In this document: piece after piece, positions 32,973 through 42,521 of the stretch
Layout of the letters: each line of letters begins with the position of its first letter
Numbering within the stretch: the first letter of the stretch is position 1
Assembly (NCBI GenBank): GCA_945875845.1
Contig: CAMCMB010000008.1
Span: 62,001 to 126,000 of the forward strand
DNA from: Pirellula staleyi DSM 6068
Lineage (GTDB): Bacteria > Planctomycetota > Planctomycetia > Pirellulales > Pirellulaceae
DNA: 64,000 nt
Direction of reading: 5' to 3'
Made by a program: the position numbers and the translations under genes
Notes under the pieces: generated by a model
The model's input: only the letters and a program-made list of their open reading frames with translations
Told to the model about the DNA's origin: nothing
Database searches by the model: none

Positions 32973-35870
32973 GTGACAGCTGTGCACCAACGATCCTCAA
33001 GCCTTTTCCTCTGCACGGTCAGCCTTGTCGCTGTGGCTTCCGCCTACCTGAGGGCGGACGACACGGAATTGGACTCGTCCGACGATCGCGTTGTTTTCTT
33101 TGAAAACAAGGTTCGCCCCCTTCTGGTGAAACGCTGTCTGGAATGCCATTCGTCGGATGCGGAAATCAATGGAGGACTTTCGCTTGACTCAAAAGCGGGT
33201 TGGCAGCTTGGCGGAGATTCAGGACCCGCGATCAATCCAGACGATTGGCAAAAGAGCTTGCTTTGGATCGCCACGAACTATCGCAACCCGCATCTCCAAA
33301 TGCCTCCGGATGGCAAGTTGCTGGATTCGGAAATAGAGATTATTCGTACTTGGCTCAGTCAAGGAGCGGTCGATCCAAGAGTCGCAACGACCGTGAAGAA
33401 GACAGCTCGCGCTGCTTTGAGCGTCGAAGAGTCGCAACAACACTGGGCGTATCGGAAACCTGTGAGCAACGGGGGAACGCACCCTACCCACCCGAGCGGC
33501 AATGTCATCGATGCGTTCTTGGCACCTCGTCAGGCTTCGGCAGGTCTTGAGCCAGCCGACAGAGCCTCGATGTCCGTCCTGCGGCAACGATTGTGGATTG
33601 ATCTCCACGGACTACGGCCTGACGTGGTCGCGATCCAAGCCAGTCCCGATTTTAATCAGGAATGGGATGAGCAGGCTTACGATCAATACGTGGAAAGGTT
33701 GCTTGCCTCGCCTCGTTTTGGCGAACGATTCGCAAGGCACTGGATGGATGCAGTTCGATTTGCAGAGTCGATCACGTTGCGTGGATTTGTGTTATCGGAT
33801 GCATGGCGCTACCGAAACTATTTGATTCGGTCGTTCAACTCGGACAAATCCATCGCGCAGTTTATTCGAGAGCAGATCGCGGGGGATCTGATGCCCTCGG
33901 ACACCGTTGAGCAGCGAACCGATCAACTGACCGCAACCTCGATGTTAGCCCTCGGCGATACCAATCTCGAAGAACAAGATAAGAAACAGTTGGAAATGGA
34001 TTACGTCGATGAGCAATTGGATATGATCGGCAAAGTCTTGCTCGGTCAGACGATTGGTTGCGCTCGATGCCATGACCACAAATTCGATCCCATACCAACA
34101 AAAGACTACTATGCCCTTGCAGGTATTTTGAAGTCGTCCAGCGCGCTGGACCATTCCAATGTTTCCAATTGGGTACGCGTGCCGCTGCCCCTCGATAGCC
34201 AATCGGAAAACGCGTTCGCGAGCATGACTTCCGAAAGAGCGGATCTGAAGAAGGAGCTCGATGCAATCAAGAAGCGGCTGCAATCGAGTGCCAGTTCCAG
34301 TTCGTCGCTCGTCGTGGCTGCGGCAGATCTCGATGGAATCGTGGTGGACGATGACTCAGCCCAAAAAACAGGGGAATGGCAATCTTCTTCGTCGGTCCAG
34401 GTCTATGTGGGGACAGCTTATTTGCACGACAAAAACACAGGCAAGGGAACGAAGTCGGTAAGCTTCGAACCCAAAAATCTTAAGCCTGGAACGTATCGGG
34501 TGCGACTCTCGTACAGTCCCGGCGAGAATCGAACCAAGAACGCCATGGTTCGGATCTTCTCCGCAGACGGCGAGGATGTCGTTCGAGTCGATCAAACCGT
34601 CAAACCCAAGGATAATGGCTTGTGGCAAACGCTCGGTTCCTATCGGTTTGAACCGAATGGGCAAGCCTCTGTCGTCATTAGTAATCAAGACACTACCGGC
34701 CACGTTGTCGCGGATGCGGTTCAGTTCTTGCCCGAAGCAGCCACCGAAAAAGAGACGCTTAAGGAGTCGGCCTCCAAACCTGTCTCGGTGAGCGAGCCAG
34801 ACCTCGAATCGCTGCGAAAGAAAGCGGCTCGCATGGAAGCCGAGATGAAAAAATTGCAATCGAGGCTGGATAAGAGGCCGATGGTGATTTCGATCAAGGC
34901 GCTGGACAAACCGATGGATCTTGCAATTCATGTTCGAGGAAGTGTTCATCAATTGGGTGAAGTCGTTCCTCGCGGCTACTTGAGTTGCGTCCCTCGCATG
35001 GCAACGACCCTACCGATTGGACAGGACTCCAATGGCCGCATGGAATTAGCCAATTGGATCGCATCCGACGAGAACCCGTTGACAGCCCGGGTCTATGTGA
35101 ATCGCGTTTGGTCCTGGCTGATGGGAGAGGGTATTGTTCGATCCATCGATAATTTCGGAACCACGGGAGAGTTGCCTAGCCATCCAGAGTTGTTGGATTT
35201 CCTGACTCTGCAATTCATTCAGCATGGCTGGTCGACGAAGTGGTTGGTGCGAGAAATCGTTCGGTCCGAGGCCTACCAGCGCGCGAGCCGATGTTCGTCC
35301 GAAGAGCTCGAAATGGATCCGGACAATCGGTTGTTTGCACGCGGTCACGTTCGACGGTTGGATGTGGAAGCGATTCGTGATTCACTCTTGAGCATCAGCG
35401 GTGAACTGGATCTCGGCAGTCAAATCGATTCGGTCATCCCTGCGGAAATGAAAGAAGACTACAAGTTCTCTCATAGCGTCCGGTACCGATCGCTCTATGG
35501 GCCTTTGTTTCGAAACTCTCCGCTTGAACTCTACACGGAATTCGATGGTGCAAATCCAAGCTTTCCGATAAGCAAACGCTCGCGAAGCACGATCGCCCCT
35601 CAGGCACTAGCATTGCTCAACAGCGACTGGGTTGCGGAGCGCGCATCCAAGTTCGCAGCCTTGGTCGCCAGTTCGAACACGCTTTCGAACGAACAGAAGA
35701 TAAACGATTGCTTCTTGGCGACGGTAAGTCGGCCCGCTACCGAACAAGAGACAGCATGGGCCAAATCCTTGATCGATGCATCGACCGCTCATTCCGGGTC
35801 AGTGGATTCCGTTTGGTGCGATTTGGTTCGCGATCTGGTAGCTTCCATCGATTTTCGCTTTATTGAGTAA
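32973..35870 (+). CDS. Planctomycete cytochrome c protein (PSCyt1-DUF1549-golvesin-like-DUF1553)
   Basis: A 965-residue exported protein from GTG 32973. After a signal region (LFLCTVSLVAVASAYLRADD) the PSCyt1 domain carries a c-type haem motif CLECH (Cys55, Cys58, His59). DUF1549 follows (RFGERFARHWMDAVRFAESITLRGF) with a second CARCH at about residues 363-367. Residues about 453-586 form an inserted beta-rich domain (VVDDDSAQKTGEWQSSS...HVVADAVQFLP) of the golvesin/xanthan-lyase-like type. DUF1553 completes the chain (TARVYVNRVWSWLMGEGIV, SEAYQRAS). It overlaps or abuts the DUF1501 gene, its constant partner; together they are thought to act in polysaccharide or redox metabolism, but no reaction is proven. 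Confidence 0.93.
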   Translation: MTAVHQRSSSLFLCTVSLVAVASAYLRADDTELDSSDDRVVFFENKVRPLLVKRCLECHSSDAEINGGLSLDSKAGWQLGGDSGPAINPDDWQKSLLWIATNYRNPHLQMPPDGKLLDSEIEIIRTWLSQGAVDPRVATTVKKTARAALSVEESQQHWAYRKPVSNGGTHPTHPSGNVIDAFLAPRQASAGLEPADRASMSVLRQRLWIDLHGLRPDVVAIQASPDFNQEWDEQAYDQYVERLLASPRFGERFARHWMDAVRFAESITLRGFVLSDAWRYRNYLIRSFNSDKSIAQFIREQIAGDLMPSDTVEQRTDQLTATSMLALGDTNLEEQDKKQLEMDYVDEQLDMIGKVLLGQTIGCARCHDHKFDPIPTKDYYALAGILKSSSALDHSNVSNWVRVPLPLDSQSENAFASMTSERADLKKELDAIKKRLQSSASSSSSLVVAAADLDGIVVDDDSAQKTGEWQSSSSVQVYVGTAYLHDKNTGKGTKSVSFEPKNLKPGTYRVRLSYSPGENRTKNAMVRIFSADGEDVVRVDQTVKPKDNGLWQTLGSYRFEPNGQASVVISNQDTTGHVVADAVQFLPEAATEKETLKESASKPVSVSEPDLESLRKKAARMEAEMKKLQSRLDKRPMVISIKALDKPMDLAIHVRGSVHQLGEVVPRGYLSCVPRMATTLPIGQDSNGRMELANWIASDENPLTARVYVNRVWSWLMGEGIVRSIDNFGTTGELPSHPELLDFLTLQFIQHGWSTKWLVREIVRSEAYQRASRCSSEELEMDPDNRLFARGHVRRLDVEAIRDSLLSISGELDLGSQIDSVIPAEMKEDYKFSHSVRYRSLYGPLFRNSPLELYTEFDGANPSFPISKRSRSTIAPQALALLNSDWVAERASKFAALVASSNTLSNEQKINDCFLATVSRPATEQETAWAKSLIDASTAHSGSVDSVWCDLVRDLVASIDFRFIE

Positions 35871-35883
35871 GGCTTTGAACCAA

Positions 35884-37299
35884 ATGATGCACCGACGTTT
35901 ATTTCTCAATTCCACCGCCTGCGGCTTTGGATCACTCGCAACAGCTTCGCTCTTGTCCCAATCGGCCATCGACCCTCGCGTTTTTGCCGACGCGATTGCG
36001 CCATCGAGCGGGCTCCATCATCGAGCCAAAGCCAAGCGAGTCATTTTTCTTTTTATGCAAGGTGGCGTTAGCCAAGTTGACTCGTTCGACCGCAAGCCGT
36101 TGCTTGATCAACGGGATGGGGAAATGATGGAGTTTGACGATGCCCGTGAGTTTGCGAATAAAGGGACGGTGGGCTCAAAGCAACGCGTGATGAAATCGCC
36201 TTGGTCATTCAAGCAATATGGCCAGTCAGGGCGTTGGGTGTCGGATCTCTTTCCAAAGATGGCTGAGCATGTCGACCGAATGGCGTTGATTCACAGCATG
36301 CACACCGAGGGCGTTGCGCATGGACCGGCGACGTTATTTTTGCACAGTGGCTCCCTAAATTTGATTCGGCCGTCGATGGGTTCATGGATTCATTACGGGA
36401 TCGGTTCCGAGAATGACAATCTTCCGGGCTTTGTTTCGATCGCTCCCTCGATTGGCAATGGAGGGCCTCGCAATTATGGCAGCGCTTTTTTGCCCGCTCG
36501 TCATCAAGGGACTCCGATAGGCAAAGCAGGTGAAAGCCAGCTTCGCATCGATTACTTGAATTCGACCGGCGACGCGTCGAGTCGATCGAAGCTGGATCAA
36601 ATTCAAAAACTCAATCGCCTACAGTTGGATCGACGTGCAACCCAAGACAGTGAACTGGATGCAGTCATCGAGTCCTACGAGATGGCGTGGCGAATGCAAT
36701 CGACGGCGCCGGAATTACTGGACTTCACCACCGAGACCGAGGAAACCAATCGTCTCTACGGACTAGATAAGAAAGAGACCGAATCGTATGGTCGCAAGTG
36801 TTTGCTCGCTCGGAGGCTGTGCGAATCAGGCGTTCGATTTGTCCAAGTGAATTACGGAGACAACTCGGCGAACCCCGCATGGGATCAGCATTCGAATCTC
36901 CCCAAGCACGCGGACCATGCCCGTGCGGTCGATCAGCCCATAGCGGGACTCATGACCGATTTGGCGAGGCGCGGCCTTCTTGAAGACACGCTGGTTTGGT
37001 GGGGTGGAGAGTTTGGTCGCGCCCCCTATGCCCAACAGAACGGAACCGGACGCGACCACAATCCGGGCGGCTTCACCGTATGGCTAGCAGGTGGCGGCGT
37101 TCAACCTGGCATTGCCTATGGCCAAACCGACGAGTTCGGCCATCGAGCGATCCAGGACAAAGTGCATATGCACGACTTGCACGCCACCATCTTGCACTTG
37201 CTCGGAATGGATCATGAAAAACTGACGTTCAAGCATGCTGGCCGCGATTTTCGACTCACGGACGTCCATGGTCGCGTCGTGCACAAAATTATTACTTAG
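35884..37299 (+). CDS. DUF1501 family protein
   Basis: A 471-residue protein from ATG 35884 (MMHRRLFLNSTACGFGSLATASLL), a Tat-like signal with the twin Arg before LFL. The frame extends back to TTG 35863, overlapping the PSCyt stop. DUF1501 hallmarks are VIFLFMQGGVSQVDSFDRKP, HGPATLFLHSG, LPGFVSIAPS, VNYGDNSANPAWDQHSNLPKHADHARAVDQPIAGL, LVWWGGEFGRAPY and the closing DLHATILHLLGMDHEKLT. The alkaline-phosphatase/sulfatase-like fold is suggested by the metal-ligand-like Asp and His residues. It forms a two-gene operon with the cytochrome-domain gene upstream. Confidence 0.93.
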   Translation: MMHRRLFLNSTACGFGSLATASLLSQSAIDPRVFADAIAPSSGLHHRAKAKRVIFLFMQGGVSQVDSFDRKPLLDQRDGEMMEFDDAREFANKGTVGSKQRVMKSPWSFKQYGQSGRWVSDLFPKMAEHVDRMALIHSMHTEGVAHGPATLFLHSGSLNLIRPSMGSWIHYGIGSENDNLPGFVSIAPSIGNGGPRNYGSAFLPARHQGTPIGKAGESQLRIDYLNSTGDASSRSKLDQIQKLNRLQLDRRATQDSELDAVIESYEMAWRMQSTAPELLDFTTETEETNRLYGLDKKETESYGRKCLLARRLCESGVRFVQVNYGDNSANPAWDQHSNLPKHADHARAVDQPIAGLMTDLARRGLLEDTLVWWGGEFGRAPYAQQNGTGRDHNPGGFTVWLAGGGVQPGIAYGQTDEFGHRAIQDKVHMHDLHATILHLLGMDHEKLTFKHAGRDFRLTDVHGRVVHKIIT

Positions 37300-37329
37300 C
37301 AGATATATCAACGAATCGAACTATTTTGA

Positions 37330-38778
37330 ATGCAGAAGACTGATGTGGATGGCTTGATGGGGCTTGTGCCCCCGACGAACTCGGAAATGGGTGTGGTACA
37401 CATCAGCCGCCCGATGTTGCATCCCAATATCTACCGAAAACGCATCCTGGAGGTTGAGGGGAACCCGGTCGCTGGCCAATGGGTCGCTGTCTACCATCAG
37501 CAGTTGCCGCGCGAATCCAATCGGCGCGACAACGGCTCGCGCGACGGCGACTCTCGGGACAGCAACTCTCAGGACAGCAACTCTCGTGATAGCGGCTCTC
37601 GTGATAGCGGCTCTCGGCAAGGTGGATTCGTGGATCGGAGGGAATCCGCCTACGGTCCTTCCTCCAGTTCAAGCACTCACTCGTCGTCGAGGGAACCGCG
37701 TGGTACTCCCCAGTTATTTGCTTACGGCATCTACAATCCAAAATCGGAAGTGGCTGTAAGGCTCTACTCATGGTGGGGCCAATGGCCAGACGACGCTTTT
37801 TGGGAAAGCAAGATTCGCGATGCGGTATCGTTGCGCCGGGATATTCTCAAACTCGATCAAACCACGGACGCGTATCGGGTTCTGCACGGTGAATCGGACG
37901 GCACTCCGGGGCTCGTTGTCGATCGTTATGGCGACTGCTTGAGTGCGGAGGTATTTAGTTTGGGGATGTACAAACGCTGCGAACCCATCTTGGCAATGCT
38001 CGCCAAGGAATTGGGGACCAAGCACACACTCATTCAAGAATGCCCCCAGTTCATTAGTCAAGAAGGCTGTTCGGTGGCGAATCAAGCGTCCGCGGAGTTG
38101 CCAGCGAGTGTGGTGATCCACGAAAACGGAGTGAAGTATCGCGTTCACTTTGGGACAGGCCACAAGACTGGGTTCTTTTGCGATCAACGTGATAATCGAC
38201 ATCGACTCGCACAACTATGCGAAGGAAAATCGGTTTTGGATCTGTGCTGTTACACGGGCGGCTTTTCGGTACAAGCGGCTAAGGCTGGTAACGCATCAGA
38301 CGTGACAGGCGTTGATTTGGATGCCGAACCACTCGCTACCGCCAAGAAGAATGCCGACATCAATCAGACCCGCGTGCGTTTTGTGCAATCGGACGCGTTT
38401 GCGTTTATGCGTGACATGTTGCGAATCGGTCGCCAATACGACGTGGTTGTGTTGGATCCACCAAAATTGATACGCTCCCGATTGGAACTGGAGGAGGGCA
38501 GTCACAAACACTTCGACCTGAATCGGCTTGCGATTCAACTGGTCAAACCAGGCGGTTTATTACTGACGTGCTCCTGCGCTGGATTATTGGACGACGAGTC
38601 CTTTCACGGCATCGTCCGTTCTGCGGCCAAGGCGACGGGGTTTGACGATTCGGGTAGTCCTTTACCTCCTCGGACTCTCCAAATCTTACACTCGCACGGG
38701 GCTGCTCCGGATCACCCTGTTGTGGCGCATTGCCCTGAAACAGGCTACCTTAAGAGTATTTGGGCACGCGTTTTATAA
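37330..38778 (+). CDS. RlmI/RlmK-family class I rRNA (cytosine-C5) methyltransferase with repeat insertion
   Basis: A 482-residue protein. It starts with a PUA-like domain (residues 25-55 and 118-150: HPNIYRKRILEVEGNPVAGQWVAVYHQQ then FAYGIYNPKSEVAVRLYSW), which is split by an Arg/Asp/Ser/Gly repeat (residues 66-95) and a Ser-rich linker. The catalytic half has GLVVDRYGD, HFGTGHKTGFFCDQRDNR, VLDLCCYTGGFSVQAAKAG (SAM motif I), VVLDPPKL (motif IV, Asp-Pro-Pro) and LLLTCSC with a motif VI Cys. RlmI methylates cytosine in 23S rRNA; exact target base not determined. It sits between the DUF1501 gene and an isomerase. Confidence 0.9.
   Translation: MQKTDVDGLMGLVPPTNSEMGVVHISRPMLHPNIYRKRILEVEGNPVAGQWVAVYHQQLPRESNRRDNGSRDGDSRDSNSQDSNSRDSGSRDSGSRQGGFVDRRESAYGPSSSSSTHSSSREPRGTPQLFAYGIYNPKSEVAVRLYSWWGQWPDDAFWESKIRDAVSLRRDILKLDQTTDAYRVLHGESDGTPGLVVDRYGDCLSAEVFSLGMYKRCEPILAMLAKELGTKHTLIQECPQFISQEGCSVANQASAELPASVVIHENGVKYRVHFGTGHKTGFFCDQRDNRHRLAQLCEGKSVLDLCCYTGGFSVQAAKAGNASDVTGVDLDAEPLATAKKNADINQTRVRFVQSDAFAFMRDMLRIGRQYDVVVLDPPKLIRSRLELEEGSHKHFDLNRLAIQLVKPGGLLLTCSCAGLLDDESFHGIVRSAAKATGFDDSGSPLPPRTLQILHSHGAAPDHPVVAHCPETGYLKSIWARVL
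37525..37614. repeat. Six-copy 15-bp coding tandem repeat
   Basis: Six in-frame units encode [R/Q]-D-[N/G/S]-[G/D/N]-S inside the methyltransferase PUA domain (residues 66-95). Units have diverged, from gcgacaacggctc to gtgatagcggctctc; the last two are identical, so the array is recent or still changing. Confidence 0.92.
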
Positions 38779-38787
38779 AGGCATGAC

Positions 38788-39597
38788 ATGAAGTTTGCAA
38801 TTTGCAATGAGACGTTTGGAGACTGGCCCATCGAACAAGGCTTCGAAGCGGCTAGGAAGTTCCACTATACCGGCATCGAGGTAGCTCCGTTTACACTTGG
38901 CAGCAGTGTTTACGAAATCACCACGCAGCAGCGGCGCGAGTATGTGCAATGCGCAAAAAAGCATGGACTCGAAATCGTAGGGTTGCACTGGTTGCTTGCC
39001 AAAACAAATGGCTTGCATCTTACGGTCGGTGATGCAGACGTGCAGAAACGGACACTCGACTACTTGATCGCGCTCGTTCAGTTATGCAGCGATCTCGGTG
39101 GCAAAATCATGGTGCTCGGATCTCCCTTGCAACGCAACTTTCCGGCGACCATGACTCATGCCATGGCGATGGATCATGCGGCCAAGTTGCTAGGCCAAGT
39201 TGTCCCGTCGCTGGAAAAGCACGATGTGCGGTTGGCGATCGAACCCCTTGGCCCCCAGGAAGGCAATTTCCTCAATCACGCTTCTCAGGGGAGAGAATTG
39301 ATCGATCAAATAGGCAGCCCAAATGTCAAGTTGCATTTGGACGTAAAAGCCATGAGCAGCGAAGGCACTCCGATCGATTCGATCATTCGCGACCATGCAG
39401 ACATCATGATCCACTTCCATGCAAACGACCCCAATCGATTGGGGCCCGGAATGGGCGACGTCGATCAGCGCCCGATCTTCGAAGCATTGAAACAGGTCAA
39501 CTACGCGGGCTGGGTGAGCGTCGAGGTATTTGACTATGCACCGGGAGTAGATCGGATTCTTGGAGAAAGCATGGCCAACATGCTGGCGGCCAGTTAA
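38788..39597 (+). CDS. Sugar phosphate isomerase/epimerase (AP-endonuclease family 2 TIM barrel)
   Basis: A 269-residue TIM barrel of the xylose-isomerase-like family. Motifs visible: MKFAICNETFGDWPIEQGFEAARKFHYTGIEVAPF, GLEIVGLHWLLA, GGKIMVLGSP, VRLAIEPLGPQEGNFLNHASQGREL, VKLHLDVKAMSSEG, IMIHFHANDPNRLGPGMGDVD and VSVEVFDY. The Glu-237-type and His-Asp metal-site residues are present in IEPL, HLDV, HFHANDPN and VEVF. Substrate unknown; many paralogues act on C6 sugars or inositols. Its start is 10 bases after the methyltransferase stop, so co-transcription is likely. Confidence 0.85.
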   Translation: MKFAICNETFGDWPIEQGFEAARKFHYTGIEVAPFTLGSSVYEITTQQRREYVQCAKKHGLEIVGLHWLLAKTNGLHLTVGDADVQKRTLDYLIALVQLCSDLGGKIMVLGSPLQRNFPATMTHAMAMDHAAKLLGQVVPSLEKHDVRLAIEPLGPQEGNFLNHASQGRELIDQIGSPNVKLHLDVKAMSSEGTPIDSIIRDHADIMIHFHANDPNRLGPGMGDVDQRPIFEALKQVNYAGWVSVEVFDYAPGVDRILGESMANMLAAS

Positions 39598-40913
39598 AAA
39601 CCCGGGAGACGAGAGAAGCTCAGGTGCGAAAGGGGCGCGGTGAACTTACGAATTAATCCCAACCCGAAGTGTAAGCGAGGGACTGGTTTTTTGGTGCCCG
39701 TAGCGTGACGTCTCTCTGTCGCCCATGGCAGGCCGACGTCACCATCATAAGCGGACAAGTCATTCCGTCCACGGACACGAGGTCAGTGGGGCGGAAAAAT
39801 GAGTTGCAATTCTTCGGAGTCTAGCCCATCCGTCATCGGTCCACCAACTCAAGGTCGGTGGTGCCTGCTGGAAACCGTACGATGGCAGTTGGTACTCGCT
39901 CTCCACTGACCTTATGTCAGTGGGAGCAAGACTGAGAGGCTAGCCCCGCAATTCCCGACACTCAACGAACTTCAATCTTAAAAGCTCTCCTTCGACCTTG
40001 CGTCGATGGAAGCACGACTCGTTCGGCTAGGGGAAGGTTAGTGATACCCATTGTTCATTAAGGATAAACAGCCGCTGACGAAGGAGCTACTGTGGTTCAA
40101 AGAGTTGCCAACGGCAAAGAGCTTTGATGAAAAGGCATCGGCGTCGGCCAATGCTGTACCATTGATTGCTGAACTGCCGCGCTAGCGGCTTACTTGAACA
40201 TAGGCATGCACCGAAATCTTCGGCAATCCTGTTTTTTACATCCCACATCACCCCCTCGGACTGCGGTGATACCAAACGTTCTGATTTTCAGGAATTGATG
40301 CGATCGCAACTAGAAGCAAACAATGAGCCACAGAGACACAAAGACAAAGAGGTTCTTTAATCCATACACTGCAACGCCAACAAAGTTCTCGCACGCGATA
40401 CCAGGAACGGATTTTGCGCAAATATCGCTTCTTGCTATTGCGCGGAGCGTATTTCTCGCATGGGAGAAGCTTCGAATCGCTTACGTGATACTTCTCGTGC
40501 GCATCGCACACTTTGGCCCTGAACGAACAACTCGATAACGAAGAACAATTGATGAACAAACCGTTACATCAAAGTCGCCGATCAGCCGCTTCCTGATGGT
40601 GGCTCCTACAACATGCCGTCCAGTTGGGACTCTAACTTTGCGTTAAAGATTTTAGCTGGTCCTCACTTGCAAGCCTCCGGTTCAGGGATTTGTTTACGTT
40701 TTTGAAACGCAGCATGACATTGAATTAACGTTCAAAAACCCAATCAAAATACAACGCAAAACCCCTCACCCCCAACCCCTCTCCCCGAGACCAGGGCGAG
40801 GGGATCAAGATCATGGGCGTATCGCCCATGATCTTACGAGCGGGCTCGTGCCACGAGACGCTCGTGCCACGCGATGTTCGTGCCACGCGATGTTCGTGCC
40901 ACGCGATGTTCGC
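39598..40913. other. Long repeat-rich intergenic region (no gene)
   Basis: 1.3 kb without a convincing gene. It contains gaggtcagtggggcgg, ctctccactgaccttatgtcagtgg and ctccttcgaccttgcgtcgatgg, which are variants of one hairpin family, also related to accttgtgtcg near 21340. Then a gccacagagacacaaagaca tract, a ctcacccccaacccctctcc tract and a family B copy. Frames in it are short and look random. Confidence 0.7.
40804..40912. repeat. Dispersed element, family B, copy 3, with 16-base tandem units
   Basis: atcatgggcgtatcgcccatgat-type hairpin followed by repeated gttcgtgccacgcgat units (three near-exact). It ends two bases before the selO stop codon, so it may form the 3' end of the pst-selO transcript. 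Confidence 0.85.
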
Positions 40914-42515
40914 CTAAGAACTGCACGAGAGCATTGAACAGCCGGCTTTGTGTCTGGCCCAATCGGGCCGTCGCTTGCAATACGCCTCCTTGCCCACTTG
41001 CTCTTGGTAAGGCTTGCGAAGCAACTCCAGCAGATTTTCGATTTCACGATAATCACCTGCCTCCGCTGCATCGATGGCTTGCTGGGCCAAATAATTGCGC
41101 AAAACGTACAAGGGATTGTTGCTGTTCATTTGTTCGTGGCGTTCGCGATCGCCTCGACCTTCCAGCATCAATCGCCTCAAGTATTTTTGCATCCACAGGG
41201 CAGTCTCGGTTAATACTTCCGATGGCTTGGGGTCGGAATCATAGTAAGCTGAACTTAGCAGCTCTCCGACCCATTGCGTTGTCACAAGATCGCGTAGCTC
41301 GCTCACTCCCATTCCGTCGAGCTCGATGGTCGATAGCGAACGGTAAAACAACGTCATGTCGGTTTCCGTTCGCTGAAGAATTTGGTCTAACTCCTCTATC
41401 AACTCCGCATCCGTTTCACTTTGGAATTGCTTGAAACCAAGCTTATTGGCCATCATCGTTTGAAACGAAGCTTGGTATACATCCACATAGCGATTGAGTC
41501 CGTGTTGCAATGGTGCTTCTTGTTCGAGCAAAGGCCAAAGCGCATTTGCGAGCTGCAAGAGATTCCAATGAGCGATCTCCCCTTGGTTTCCAAAAGCATA
41601 ACGCCGGCCGGCTGCGTCGGTCGTGTTGGGTGTCCAGTTCGGTTCGTATCCATCCATCCATCCGTACGGGCCATAGTCGATCGTGAGACCAAGAATCGAC
41701 ATGTTGTCGGTATTCATGACCCCGTGAACGAAGCCAACCCGCATCCAATGCACTACCATCTCCGCGGTTCGAACGCATACGTCTTCAAACCAATCGCGAT
41801 AGACATCTGGCGAGTTCAAGTCGAGATGCGGAAAGTCTGCCGCAATCGTGAAGTCGACGAGCTTTTTTAAGTTGTCGATCTCTTGCCTGGCGGTCAAAAT
41901 TTCGAAGTTTCCGAATCGGGTGAACGTTGGAGCAACCCGACAAACGATCGCGCCCGGTTCTTTACGCGGATGGCCGTCGTAAAACATGTCGCGAGTTACG
42001 AAGTCACCGCTTAATACCAAACTCAAGGCACGTGTGGTTGGAACCCCAAGATGATGCATGGCTTCGCTGCAAAGAAACTCGCGAAGCGATGACCGAAGCA
42101 CCGCCAAGCCGTCGCCAGATCGCGAGTACGGTGTTCGACCTGGTCCTTTTAATTGCAAGGTCCAATGCTTTCCATCGGTCGCAATCATTTCACCCAGATT
42201 GATGGCTCGCCCATCGCCAAGTTGTCCTGCCCAACTTCCAAATTGATGGCCGCCATAACAAGCTGCAAACGGCTGCATACCGGGCAGCAAAGCACTTCCA
42301 CCCAAAACCTTCACCGCTTGTTCGGACGCGAACCATTCTTGATGGAAGCCTAATAGTTCTCCCACTTCACGCGAGTAAGCAATCAAAACTGGATTTGTCG
42401 TCGGGGTCGGATCCACCCAAGAGTAGCAGGCATTGCGAACTTGGCGACAAAAGTTCCTTGGCTCAACGTCCCCTGGTAGGGAGCGAACAAATCGATTGTC
42501 GAATGAAATTTCCAA
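40914..42515 (-). CDS. selO: Protein adenylyltransferase SelO (YdiU family)
   Basis: A 533-residue pseudokinase-fold AMPylator. Diagnostic stretches: PFAACYGGHQFGSWAGQLGDGRAINLGEM, LQLKGPGRTPYSRSGDGLAVLRSSLREFLCSEAMHHLGVPTTRALSLV, HGVMNTDNMSILGLTIDYGPYGWMD, and NTTDAAGRRYAFGNQ. SelO transfers AMP to Ser/Thr/Tyr of metabolic proteins and links to redox stress. The C-terminus is GCSMLSCSS: a Cys sits where eukaryotic SelO carries selenocysteine. The start lies only 6 bases after the pstB stop, so it is probably the last gene of the pst operon, an unusual context worth noting. Confidence 0.95.
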   Translation of the reverse strand: MEISFDNRFVRSLPGDVEPRNFCRQVRNACYSWVDPTPTTNPVLIAYSREVGELLGFHQEWFASEQAVKVLGGSALLPGMQPFAACYGGHQFGSWAGQLGDGRAINLGEMIATDGKHWTLQLKGPGRTPYSRSGDGLAVLRSSLREFLCSEAMHHLGVPTTRALSLVLSGDFVTRDMFYDGHPRKEPGAIVCRVAPTFTRFGNFEILTARQEIDNLKKLVDFTIAADFPHLDLNSPDVYRDWFEDVCVRTAEMVVHWMRVGFVHGVMNTDNMSILGLTIDYGPYGWMDGYEPNWTPNTTDAAGRRYAFGNQGEIAHWNLLQLANALWPLLEQEAPLQHGLNRYVDVYQASFQTMMANKLGFKQFQSETDAELIEELDQILQRTETDMTLFYRSLSTIELDGMGVSELRDLVTTQWVGELLSSAYYDSDPKPSEVLTETALWMQKYLRRLMLEGRGDRERHEQMNSNNPLYVLRNYLAQQAIDAAEAGDYREIENLLELLRKPYQEQVGKEAYCKRRPDWARHKAGCSMLSCSS

Positions 42516-42521
42516 AATGCG

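Noticed and set aside
40166-40559. Short frames in the gene desert before selO
   Set aside because: The region contains repeat fragments such as the ccacagagacacaaag tract; no conserved domain is readable.
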